Positions 33,125 through 42,388 of a stretch of 64,000 nt of DNA are shown in pieces (positions within the stretch are counted from its first letter, which is position 1; each line of letters begins with the position of its first letter). The stretch is from the NCBI GenBank assembly GCA_051002015.1, contig JBPCMS010000078.1:6391-70390 (forward strand). The letters run 5' to 3'. A program made the position numbers and the translations under genes. Origin of the DNA: JACDBE01 sp051002015 (GTDB lineage Bacteria > Actinomycetota > Acidimicrobiia > Spongiisociales > UBA5794). The notes under the pieces are model-generated. The model was not told where the DNA came from. It ran no database searches and worked only from the letters and a program-made list of their open reading frames with translations.

Positions 33125-34136
33125 TCCCGCCGGCGGTCCGATCATCCTCGGGATCGAGACCAGCTGCGACGAGACCGCGGTCGGGGTGGTCTCGGGAATG
33201 CGGATGCTCTCGTCGGTGCTGTCCAGCCAGGTCGACGCCCACGCCCGCTTCGGCGGGGTGGTCCCCGAGGTGGCGGCACGGGCCCACATCGAGGCGATCC
33301 GTCCCCTGGTCCACGACGCCCTGCGCCAGGCGGGGATCCACCAGGCCCAGCTGGATGCCATCGCCGCCACCCAGGGCCCGGGTCTGGTCGGCTCGCTCGT
33401 GGTCGGGTTCGGGTTCGCCAAGGCCTTCGCCTGGAGCCTGGGCAAACCCTTCCTGGCGATCGACCACATGGAGGGTCATCTCTTTGCCCCCCGGCTCGAG
33501 CACGCCGGGTACCAGCCTCCCGCCGTCGTCCTCCTCGCCTCGGGTGGGCACAGCCAGATCATCCACGTTCCCGAGTGGGGAAGCTACGAGGAGATGGGCA
33601 GGACCATCGACGACGCCGCCGGCGAGGCGTTCGACAAGCTGGCGCGGTTCATGGGTCTGGGCTATCCCGGGGGACCGGTCATCGACCGCATCTCCGCCGC
33701 CGGGGACCCGACCGCCATCGCCTTCCCCAGGGCGCTGCGGGACCGGCCCTTCGACCTGTCGTTCTCCGGGCTGAAGACGTCGGTGACCACCTACCTGACC
33801 AGGGCCAAGCAGGCGGGCGAGCTGCCTGCGGTCGAGGACGTCGCCGCCTCGATCCAGGAGGCGATCGTCGATGTGCTGGTCGAGAAGACCTTCAACGCGG
33901 TCGAGGCCATCGGGGCCGGGACGGTGGCCGGTGGGGGAGGGGTGCTGGCCAACACCAGGCTGCGGCAACGACTCGCCGAGGAGGCCGCAGACCGTGGGGT
34001 CGAGCTGTACCTGCCGGCACCGTCGCTGTGCACCGACAACGGGGCGATGATCGCCGCCGCCGCCTCCTTCCGGCTGGGCCGGGGGGCCCGGTCGGGATGG
34101 GGAGCGGACGTCGACCCAGGGCTCCGTCTCGGCTGA
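33117..34136 (+). CDS. tsaD: tRNA N6-threonylcarbamoyladenosine transferase TsaD
   Basis: 339 residues. It has ILGIETSCDETAVGVV, the metal motif VPEVAARAHIEAI (H-x3-H variant HIEA) and the second metal and substrate motif ASGGHSQI, plus FSGLKTSVT and GGGVLANTRLR. TTG 33117 is the only start that fits the family; it overlaps rimI by eight bases. It completes the t6A run tsaE-tsaB-rimI-tsaD. Confidence 0.96.
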   Translation: MADPAGGPIILGIETSCDETAVGVVSGMRMLSSVLSSQVDAHARFGGVVPEVAARAHIEAIRPLVHDALRQAGIHQAQLDAIAATQGPGLVGSLVVGFGFAKAFAWSLGKPFLAIDHMEGHLFAPRLEHAGYQPPAVVLLASGGHSQIIHVPEWGSYEEMGRTIDDAAGEAFDKLARFMGLGYPGGPVIDRISAAGDPTAIAFPRALRDRPFDLSFSGLKTSVTTYLTRAKQAGELPAVEDVAASIQEAIVDVLVEKTFNAVEAIGAGTVAGGGGVLANTRLRQRLAEEAADRGVELYLPAPSLCTDNGAMIAAAASFRLGRGARSGWGADVDPGLRLG

Positions 34137-34166
34137 GCGGCGGCCGGCAGACAAGGGCAGGATCCG

Positions 34167-34223
34167 TTAGCAGTCTGGCTCGACGAGTGCTACACTCTGG
34201 CATTCGCAGGCGCCGACTGCTAA
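34167..34223 (+). promoter_or_regulatory. CIRCE (HrcA) operator with extra half-site, groES promoter
   Basis: TTAGCAGTC-N9-GAGTGCTAC (34167-34193) fits the CIRCE consensus TTAGCACTC-N9-GAGTGCTAA with two changes. A third half-site GACTGCTAA (34215-34223) is the exact reverse complement of the left arm. TACACT (34191-34196) is a probable -10 with TTAGCA 18 bases upstream, so HrcA bound here would cover the promoter. Confidence 0.85.
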
Positions 34224-34255
34224 CTCATCGGCGCTTACTGTCAGGAGGAGTCAAC

Positions 34256-34549
34256 ATGAAGCTGAATCCCCTGGGCGACCGCATCGTGGTCAAGCCCAAG
34301 GACGAGGACGAGAGCCGCACCCCGAGTGGGCTCGTCATCCCGGACACCGCCAAGGAAAAGCCGCAACTCGGTGAGGTTCTTGCGGTTGGACCCGGGTCCT
34401 GGAACGAGGCCGGCACCGACCGTGTCGCCCTCGACGTATCGGTCGGCGATCTCGTCTTCTACTCCAAGTACGGAGGCACCGAGGTCAAGGTCGACGGTGA
34501 GGAATACCTGATCCTGTCGGCGCGCGACGTGCTCGCCGTGCTGGCCTGA
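34256..34549 (+). CDS. groES: Co-chaperonin GroES
   Basis: 97 residues. It starts MKLNPLGDRIVVKPKDEDE and has the mobile loop SRTPSGLVIPDTAKEKPQ and VFYSKYGGTEVKVDGEEYLIL. AGGAGG lies eleven bases before the ATG. It is the lid of the GroEL folding chamber, controlled by the upstream CIRCE element and followed closely by groEL. Confidence 0.97.
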   Translation: MKLNPLGDRIVVKPKDEDESRTPSGLVIPDTAKEKPQLGEVLAVGPGSWNEAGTDRVALDVSVGDLVFYSKYGGTEVKVDGEEYLILSARDVLAVLA

Positions 34550-34566
34550 GAGGAGATCGACAACAT

Positions 34567-36201
34567 ATGGCTGCCAAGCAACTGCGATTCAACGAGGAGG
34601 CTCGACGGGGCCTCCAGGCCGGTGTCGACAAGCTCGCCGACACCATCAAGGTCACCCTCGGCCCCAAGGGCCGCAACGTCGTCCTCGAGAAGAAGTGGGG
34701 CGCCCCCACCATCACCAACGACGGCTACACCATCGCCAAGGAGATCGAGCTCGACGACCCGTGGGAGAACATGGGCGCCAAGCTGGCCTACGAGGCGACC
34801 AACAAGACCAACGACGTCGCCGGTGACGGCACCACCACCTCGGCGGTGCTCACCCAGGCCATGGTGCGTGACGGGCTCCGCCTCGTCGCCGCCGGCTCCA
34901 ACCCGCTCGAGCTGAAGCGCGGCATCGAGGAGGCGGTTGCCAAGGTGGTCGAGGCCATCGGCGAGTTGGCCAGCCCGGTCGACTCCAACGCCCACGGCGA
35001 GATCGCCTATGTCGCCGCCAACTCGGCGGCGGACTCCATCATCGGCAAGAGCATCGCCGACGCCATGCAGAAGGTGGGCAACGAGGGTGTGATCACCGTC
35101 GAGGACAGCCAGACCTTCGGGATCGAGCTGGAGTTCACCGAGGGCATGCAGTTCGACAAGGGCTACATCTCCCCGTACTTCATCACCGATCCCGATCGCC
35201 AGGAGGCCGTCCTGGTCGACCCCTACCTGCTGATCGTCAACTCCAAGATCTCGTCGGTGCAGGATCTGCTCCCCGTCCTCGAGAAGGTGCAGCAGACCGG
35301 CAAGCCGCTGATGGTGATCGCCGAGGATGTCGACGGCGAGGCCCTGGCCACCCTGGTGGTCAACAAGATCCGGGGCACCTTCGCCTCGGTTGCGGCCAAG
35401 GCCCCGGGGTTCGGCGAGCGTCGCAAGGCCATGCTCCAGGACGTCGCCATCCTCACCGGTGCCACCGTGATCTCCGAGGAGGTCGGGCTCAAGCTCGACG
35501 GCGTGACCATCGACCTGATGGGCTCGGCCCGTAAGGTCGTGGTCTCCAAGGACAACACGACCGTGGTGGAGGGCGCAGGCTCCAAGGCCGAGGTCGATGC
35601 CAGGATCGCCCAGATCCGTCGTGAGATCGAGAACTCGGATTCCGACTGGGACCGCGAGAAGCTGTCCGAGCGGCTGGCCAAGCTGGCCGGCGGTGTCGCC
35701 GTGCTCAAGGTCGGCGCCGCCACCGAGGTGGAGCTGAAGGAGAAGAAGCACCGCATCGAGGACGCCATCCAGGCGACCCGTGCCGCCGTCGAGGAGGGCA
35801 TCGTCCCCGGTGGCGGTGTCGCTCTGCTCCGCGCCCGCGACGCCATCGACAAGCTCCGCGGCGGTTCCGACGACGTCAAGGCCGGGCGCGGCCTGGTCCG
35901 CAAGGCCCTCGAGGCCCCGTTGCGGCAGATCGCCCACAACGCAGGCTACGAGGCCGGTGTCGTTGTCGCCCGGGTCGCCGCCGAGGACAAGGCCATGGGG
36001 TTCAACGCCGCCACCGGCGAGTACGAGGACCTGGTGGCTTCCGGGATCATCGATCCCGCCAAGGTGACCCGTTCCACGCTGCAGAACGCGGCGTCGATCG
36101 CGGCCCTGCTCATCACCACCGAGGCACTCGTCGCCGAGCAGAAGGAAGACGCCCCTGCGGGTGGCCACGACCACGGCGGCGGTGGGATGGACATGATGTG
36201 A
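34567..36201 (+). CDS. groEL: Chaperonin GroEL
   Basis: 544 residues. Landmarks are VTLGPKGRNVVLEKKWGAPT, the ATP motif GDGTTTSAVL, and ERLAKLAGGVAVLKVGAATE. The tail ends GGHDHGGGGMDMM: a His/Gly-rich stretch mixed with the Gly-Met repeat normal for housekeeping GroEL. In actinobacteria a His-rich tail marks one GroEL paralogue and a Gly-Met tail the other; this one is mixed. GroES lies 17 bases upstream. Confidence 0.98.
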   Translation: MAAKQLRFNEEARRGLQAGVDKLADTIKVTLGPKGRNVVLEKKWGAPTITNDGYTIAKEIELDDPWENMGAKLAYEATNKTNDVAGDGTTTSAVLTQAMVRDGLRLVAAGSNPLELKRGIEEAVAKVVEAIGELASPVDSNAHGEIAYVAANSAADSIIGKSIADAMQKVGNEGVITVEDSQTFGIELEFTEGMQFDKGYISPYFITDPDRQEAVLVDPYLLIVNSKISSVQDLLPVLEKVQQTGKPLMVIAEDVDGEALATLVVNKIRGTFASVAAKAPGFGERRKAMLQDVAILTGATVISEEVGLKLDGVTIDLMGSARKVVVSKDNTTVVEGAGSKAEVDARIAQIRREIENSDSDWDREKLSERLAKLAGGVAVLKVGAATEVELKEKKHRIEDAIQATRAAVEEGIVPGGGVALLRARDAIDKLRGGSDDVKAGRGLVRKALEAPLRQIAHNAGYEAGVVVARVAAEDKAMGFNAATGEYEDLVASGIIDPAKVTRSTLQNAASIAALLITTEALVAEQKEDAPAGGHDHGGGGMDMM

Positions 36202-36248
36202 GGTCGCCCCGGCGGCGGGCAGAAGCCGGCCGACGATATCTCGTTGAC

Positions 36249-36280
36249 GATGAGGGGGCTCCCCGGAGAGCCCCCTCATC
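36249..36280 (+). terminator. Strong hairpin terminator after groEL
   Basis: GATGAGGGGGCTC (36249-36261) and GAGCCCCCTCATC (36268-36280) form a perfect 13-base-pair stem with a six-base loop. There is no T-tract, as is frequent for actinobacterial terminators. It may serve groEL and the convergent GerMN gene alike. Confidence 0.85.
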
Positions 36281-36302
36281 GCGTCCCGGGTAGGAAGGGC
36301 GC

Positions 36303-37061
36303 TCAGCCTTCGGCGGCCCAGGCGGCGACCTGACGCTCCCACTCCCCGCGGGTGATCGTGACACAGTCGGTTCCCATCAGCGCCCAAAACGACTGGCAGC
36401 TTCCCCCCAACCGGTACTCGACCGCGGTCACCGAGCCGAACTGGAACGCGGTGGCGTTGAGGCTGGCGACCAAGGCGTTGGCAACGGTCGGCTGGTCGAG
36501 GCCTTCGAGGGCTTCGAGCCCGACGAAGTCGATGAAGGCGGTGCCGTCCGAGTCGATGGTGGCACCGCCGAACACTCCGCTGGAGGCCTCGGAGAACACC
36601 GAGGTGAACCCGATCTCCCGCTCTCGCTGGTCTGGCCCCTTCACCATCTCGGTCAGGGTGGCATTCATCACCAGCTGTGTGGCGGGGACGGTGCGGAACA
36701 CGTTCCCGGTGACGTCTGGTATCGGACCGGAGCCGCAGGTGTAGAACACCATGACCACCGTGCCCTGCGGGTTGCGGGGGCCGGGCTCCTGGCAGCCGCC
36801 CGGGATGACACCGTCGACCGCCTCGGCCGGTGGGACCGCGGTGTCGGTAACCGGGGGAGCGACCGAGGTGTCGGACGGGGTGGTGGTTCCCGTCGGTCCG
36901 AGGGTCGTGGTGGTGGCGAACTCGTGGGCGCGGGCGGCGATCCGTTCCGGGTCCGGAGGGCGCAGGACCCGGAGGAAGCTGGTGAGGACCACGAGGGCGA
37001 GCACCATCGTCACCGCGGTGATCAGCAGGCCTTGGAGGATCTGGAGGGTTCGCGGGCTCAT
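36303..37061 (-). CDS. Membrane-anchored GerMN-domain protein
   Basis: 252 residues. One N-terminal membrane segment (about 11-32, LLITAVTMVLALVVLTSFL) is followed by a Thr/Pro-rich linker (FATTTTLGPTGTTTPSDTS) and a GerMN domain with TATQLVMNATLTEMVKGP-like helix and ATIDSDGTAFIDFVG. The domain occurs in spore germination protein M and in LpqB-type lipoproteins. It is exported and membrane-tethered; the role is unknown. Confidence 0.75.
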   Translation of the reverse strand: MSPRTLQILQGLLITAVTMVLALVVLTSFLRVLRPPDPERIAARAHEFATTTTLGPTGTTTPSDTSVAPPVTDTAVPPAEAVDGVIPGGCQEPGPRNPQGTVVMVFYTCGSGPIPDVTGNVFRTVPATQLVMNATLTEMVKGPDQREREIGFTSVFSEASSGVFGGATIDSDGTAFIDFVGLEALEGLDQPTVANALVASLNATAFQFGSVTAVEYRLGGSCQSFWALMGTDCVTITRGEWERQVAAWAAEG

Positions 37062-37126
37062 GGGCGTTTCGGATGAGGAACGCTCCGGATCCCGTCAAGG
37101 GTTCCGGAGCCTGGCCGCCGGGAACG

Positions 37127-37732
37127 TTAGCGGCGACCGCGGCGACGCCACTCACCTTCGAGCATCCCCCACACCGTGTGGTCGAGCCAGGTGGATCCGA
37201 CCTTCACCTCGTCGCGCAGGGTGCCCTCCAGCAGGAACCCGAGCTTCTCGGCCACCCGCTCGGAGGCGTGGTTGCCGACGGCGATGCGCAGGGCGATGCG
37301 GTGCAGATCGAGCTCGTCGAACCCGTAGCGCAGCACCCTGCCCGCCGCCTCGGTGCACACCCCGCGTCCGGTCAGATCGCTGCGCACCCAGTACCCGATC
37401 TCGCCCACCATGTTGGCCCGGGAGGTGTACCAGATCGAGATGCCACCAAGATGCCGACCCGGGTCGGCCGGACCCATCCCGTCGTCCGAGCCGGGGCGGT
37501 CCAGCTGCCTGATGGTGAAGTCGTATGCCCTGCCTTCCTGCCACGCAGTCTGGGACTCGCGCACGAAGTGGACGGCCGACCCACGGTTGTAACCGGTGGC
37601 CCAGGGGAGCCAGGGGACCAGATCGGGCAACGAGGCGAGGACCGCGTCGTGGATCGACATCACATCGCGGCGCCGGTAGGGGCGGAGCAGGAGGCGGGCG
37701 GTCTCCAGCACGAGACTCGACGGTACTGCCAT
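37127..37732 (-). CDS. RimJ/RimL-type GNAT acetyltransferase
   Basis: 201 residues. It has LETARLLLRPYRRRDV, GEIGYWVRSDLTGRGVCTEA (acetyl-CoA loop) and LRIAVGNHASERVAEKLGFLLEG, the standard layout of the RimJ/RimL family. ATG 37732 is chosen because TAATCT lies eight bases upstream on the minus strand (leaderless). It is divergent from the Nudix gene 46 bases away. Confidence 0.88.
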   Translation of the reverse strand: MAVPSSLVLETARLLLRPYRRRDVMSIHDAVLASLPDLVPWLPWATGYNRGSAVHFVRESQTAWQEGRAYDFTIRQLDRPGSDDGMGPADPGRHLGGISIWYTSRANMVGEIGYWVRSDLTGRGVCTEAAGRVLRYGFDELDLHRIALRIAVGNHASERVAEKLGFLLEGTLRDEVKVGSTWLDHTVWGMLEGEWRRRGRR

Positions 37733-37778
37733 GGCTGAGCAGATTATCGGCGCCACCGCTCCCGTATCCTCGGTTTCG

Positions 37779-38333
37779 ATGCTCGATGTCTGGACCCGCC
37801 TGTCGGCGCTGCCACCGGTCTCCGATACCGACAGCGCCGTGTCGGCGGTGTTGGTGCCGCTCTACGCCGACGGGCACGGCGACACCAGGGTGATCCTCAC
37901 CAAGCGGCCCGATGCCATGCGGACCCATCCCGGCGACGTCGTCTTCCCCGGGGGCCGGATCGAATCGGGGGAGAGCCCGGTTGAGACGGCGGCGCGGGAG
38001 GCGTGGGAGGAGATAGCCCTACCCGCCGAAACGGTCCGGGTCCTCGGCGGGCTGTCGCCCGTCACCACCAGGGACCTCACCAACTGGATCGTCCCCGTGG
38101 TGGCGAGGATCGATTGGCCCGTCGTGCTCCGCCCCGACCCGGCCGAGGTCGAGGCCATTCTCAAGCCGACCCTGACCGATCTGCTCGACGAGAGCCGGTG
38201 GCACACCTCGGACTGGATGGGTGCCCAACTCTGGTTCTACCAGTTCGCCGAGGGCACCCTGTGGGGAGCGACCGCCTTCATCGTCCGCCAGCTCCTCGGT
38301 TTCCTGCGGCATGGCGAGGGGCGGGGAGCCTGA
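37779..38333 (+). CDS. Nudix hydrolase, CoA pyrophosphatase-like
   Basis: 184 residues. The Nudix box is GGRIESGESPVETAAREAWE followed by EI, and HPGDVVFPGG in front is typical of NudL/YeaB-type CoA diphosphatases. ATG 37779 lies eight bases after TATCCT, so it is likely leaderless; ATG 37731 is rejected. Substrate specificity is inferred only from the motif context. Confidence 0.85.
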   Translation: MLDVWTRLSALPPVSDTDSAVSAVLVPLYADGHGDTRVILTKRPDAMRTHPGDVVFPGGRIESGESPVETAAREAWEEIALPAETVRVLGGLSPVTTRDLTNWIVPVVARIDWPVVLRPDPAEVEAILKPTLTDLLDESRWHTSDWMGAQLWFYQFAEGTLWGATAFIVRQLLGFLRHGEGRGA

Positions 38334-38338
38334 GCCCC

Positions 38339-39739
<1,401 letters not shown>

Positions 39740-39772
39740 GCCGATCACCCTAGAGCCCGACCACCCATCCCG

Positions 39773-39822
39773 TTTCTTAGGACGAAAACGCATCGGTCGC
39801 GACGCGTTTGGGTCCTAAGAAA
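39773..39822. repeat. 50-bp palindromic element, copy 2
   Basis: TTTCTTAGGACGAAAACGC and GCGTTTGGGTCCTAAGAAA enclose a 12-base loop, as in copy 1 at 29643-29692. The loops share their ends (ATC...GAC). The arms differ at two to three positions but remain largely paired. It lies between the divergent decarboxylase and SDR genes. Confidence 0.85.
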
Positions 39823-39905
39823 ATCGTTGGTGTGGGGTCGGGCCGGGTACCGGGTGGGGAGCGTCGAGCCGGTAACGTCGCCGGCGAGCTGCGAGCGGAG
39901 GTGTC

Positions 39906-40700
39906 GTGGAGGATCTGAAGGGCCGGGTGGCGGTGGTCACCGGGGGAGCGAGCGGGATCGGGCGCGCCCTGGTCGAGCGGTTCGCCGCCGAGGGGATGAG
40001 GGTGGTCGCCGCAGACATCGACGGCGACGCCATTGCCGCCGTGGCGGTCGCCACCGGGGCCACCGGGCGCCGGTTGGATGTGTCCGACGGTCCGGCGACG
40101 GCCACGCTGGTGGCCGAGGTCGAGGACACCCTCGGTCCCGTCGATCTGTTCTGTATGAACGCCGGCATCGCCACCGCCGGCGGGGTCGAGCTGTCCGACA
40201 CCGACTGGCAACGGACCTGGGACGTCAACGTGATGGCACACGTCTACGCCGCCCGCGCCGTGCTCCCCTCGATGCTGGCCAGGGGCGAGGGCCATCTGCT
40301 CCACACCGCGTCCGCCGCCGGGCTGCTCACCAACATCGGGGCGGCCGCCTATGCGGTGACCAAGCACGCCGTCGTCGCCCTGGCCGAGTGGCTCTCGGTG
40401 ACCTACGGCGACCAGGGCATCAAGGTCTCGTGCCTGTGTCCCCAGTTCGTGTCGACCCCGATGCTCGGCGCCTTCGATGCCGGCGGCGACATGCGGCGGT
40501 GGGTCGACGGGCTGGCGGTGACCACGGAACAGGTGGCGGACGCCGTCGTCGACGGGCTGCTCGCCGGCCGCTTCCTCATCCTGCCCCACCCCGAGGTCGG
40601 CGACTACTACGCCGCCAAGGCGGCAGACCCCGAACGCTGGCTGGGCGGGATGCGCAAGCTCCAGGCCAGGCTCAACTATCAGCCGCCACCCCTGGGGTGA
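39906..40700 (+). CDS. Short-chain dehydrogenase/reductase
   Basis: 264 residues of the classical SDR fold. The cofactor loop is VVTGGASGIGRALVERF, and VAADIDGD suggests NAD rather than NADP preference. NAGIATAGG follows, with catalytic Ser in LLHTASAAGL and YAVTKHA with Tyr and Lys. The substrate is unknown. GTG 39906 follows GGAGG; GGTAACGT at 39871-39878 is a likely -10. Confidence 0.9.
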   Translation: MEDLKGRVAVVTGGASGIGRALVERFAAEGMRVVAADIDGDAIAAVAVATGATGRRLDVSDGPATATLVAEVEDTLGPVDLFCMNAGIATAGGVELSDTDWQRTWDVNVMAHVYAARAVLPSMLARGEGHLLHTASAAGLLTNIGAAAYAVTKHAVVALAEWLSVTYGDQGIKVSCLCPQFVSTPMLGAFDAGGDMRRWVDGLAVTTEQVADAVVDGLLAGRFLILPHPEVGDYYAAKAADPERWLGGMRKLQARLNYQPPPLG

Positions 40701-40731
40701 TGTCCCTCCATTCGGATCGTCGGTTGACCGC

Positions 40732-41217
40732 TCAGGTGACCCCCCGTTGGGTGGCCGCCAGCAGGTAGCCGGTGGCCCGTTCGGTCAGCTCGTACCGTCC
40801 CGCCAGCCGCTCGAACTCGGGACCGTGGTGGGGGACCACGAGGTGGGCGAGCTCGTGGACCAGCACCGAGTCGAGCACCCATGGGGGCATGCCGGCCAAG
40901 CGGTCGGAGATGTGGATGCCGTCGGTGGAGGGTGAGCACGAACCCCAGCGTCTCAGCTGGCGAGTCGACCACTCGATGCTGGCTGGCTTCGGCAGGTCGT
41001 AGCGCCGGGCCAGGTGGGCGGCTCTCACCGCCAGGTCGATGCGGCCCGCCGATGCCTTGGCGGTGACCTTGGCCACGATGGCGTCGACCTTCCGTTGCTC
41101 CTCGTGGCGGGGGAGCCCGGCGGGGACCGACACCCGGACCGTGCCATCGACGATCTGGGCCTGGATGGTCCGGGTGCGGCGGTTGCTGCGGATGATCTGT
41201 ACGGGCAGCGTGTTCAT
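40732..41217 (-). CDS. YgjP-type metallopeptidase domain protein
   Basis: 161 residues. The zinc motif HELAHLVVPHHGPEFERL (HExxH plus downstream His and Glu) and RRWGSCSPSTDGIHIS are characteristic of the DUF45/WLM-type YgjP family. ATG 41217 lies six bases after TACGAT, so it is probably leaderless. Substrate unknown. Confidence 0.88.
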   Translation of the reverse strand: MNTLPVQIIRSNRRTRTIQAQIVDGTVRVSVPAGLPRHEEQRKVDAIVAKVTAKASAGRIDLAVRAAHLARRYDLPKPASIEWSTRQLRRWGSCSPSTDGIHISDRLAGMPPWVLDSVLVHELAHLVVPHHGPEFERLAGRYELTERATGYLLAATQRGVT

Positions 41218-41284
41218 GGCCACATCGTACGAGGGGGGTGCGACAAGAACCGGCACCTCCGGAGTCGAGGTGGGAAAAACGGGG

Positions 41285-42388
41285 CTAGCCAGACCGGAGC
41301 GCCCGCTCCACCTCGAAGCGCACCTGGAAGTCCGGGTCGTCTCGATGGGCAGCGATGGCGTCCCGGCTCGGATCCACCCCCAACTCGCTCAGGGCGCGCA
41401 CCGCCTTCCATCGCACCCAGGCATCGTTGGCGGCCAGGGCTCGCTCGAACAGGGGACGCAGACCCTCATCGCCGGTGCCGGCGGCGGCGTCGATGGCGGT
41501 GCGCCGCACCACCGCCGAGCGATCCCGCCATCCCGCCTCCACCGCCTCCCTCCGCATCGCAGGGTCGCCGGACTCGGCCAGCACCGCGACCGCCACCCGC
41601 CGCACCGCGTTGGCCCGATCGGCGAGGGCGGTGACCAGCCGCTCCCGGTGATCGGGTCGGTCCGGATCGAGCAAGTGAAGCTCGGCCGGTGAGGCGGTGT
41701 GCGATCGCCCGCCCTCGCCGAGCATCTCGTCGCGGGTCATCGCCGGGGTCTGCGCCCGGTCCGAGGCGGGGAACAGGGCGGTGAGCCGGGCCAGGATGGC
41801 GTCGAGCCTGTCCTCCCACGACAACCCGGCTGCAAGACCCACCGTGACGAAGTCGCCGGCGACCATCACGTCGGAGACGTCCGGGTCGTCGAACAACGCC
41901 GCCACCCTGGGATCGTCTGGCGGCTCGGGATCGGTCCTGCGGTACCACACCCCAGGGGCGGGCTCGCCCCCGGTGACAAACCGGACCTTGCGCGGGTGCG
42001 GTGTCGGCTCGGGGACGACGGGGCCCTCGAACACCCGGTCGAACACGGACGGGGCCGCCTTCGCTCCACCCCCGGTGACCGACAGCAGGTAGCGGCCGGC
42101 GGCGATCCCGTGGGTCATCCGGAGCCCGCCGCCACCGAGGTCGTGCTCCCACCATCCCTCGGTCATGTGCGGCCGGACCAGCCGATCGAGCTCGGCGGCG
42201 TGTTCCTCCGTCCAGATCTGGGTTGAGAAGAACCGCTTGAGCAGGGTCTTGAAGGCACCGAGATCCTCGAAGGGGACATGGACGGCGACCTCGCCGGTGA
42301 GGTGCCCCGACGCCTCCGCCACCAGCCCGGAGGCGGCGACGGCGGCGCGGGATGCATCCAGATCCGGGGGAGGGGCCGCAACCGTCAT
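41285..42388 (-). CDS. Nfu N-terminal domain and HEAT-repeat protein
   Basis: 367 residues. The central part (about 150-225) has PTPHPRKVRFVTGG, RVAALFDDPDVSDVMVAGDFVTVGLA and WEDRLDAIL, resembling the Nfu N-terminal scaffold domain without the C-terminal CxxC iron-sulfur domain. The C-terminal 120 residues form HEAT-like repeats (RRVAVAVLAESGDPAMRREAV, WVRWKAVRALSELGVDPSRD). The N-terminal 130 residues are not recognised. It overlaps the cimA stop by four bases (ATGA), so it is translated with cimA. Confidence 0.75.
   Translation of the reverse strand: MTVAAPPPDLDASRAAVAASGLVAEASGHLTGEVAVHVPFEDLGAFKTLLKRFFSTQIWTEEHAAELDRLVRPHMTEGWWEHDLGGGGLRMTHGIAAGRYLLSVTGGGAKAAPSVFDRVFEGPVVPEPTPHPRKVRFVTGGEPAPGVWYRRTDPEPPDDPRVAALFDDPDVSDVMVAGDFVTVGLAAGLSWEDRLDAILARLTALFPASDRAQTPAMTRDEMLGEGGRSHTASPAELHLLDPDRPDHRERLVTALADRANAVRRVAVAVLAESGDPAMRREAVEAGWRDRSAVVRRTAIDAAAGTGDEGLRPLFERALAANDAWVRWKAVRALSELGVDPSRDAIAAHRDDPDFQVRFEVERALRSG

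Noticed and set aside
34459..37155. An 898-codon minus-strand frame over groES-groEL
   Set aside because: It is antisense to groEL, has a Gly/Asp/Leu-rich shadow composition, and only its small-coordinate neighbour in another frame (GerMN) looks like a real protein.
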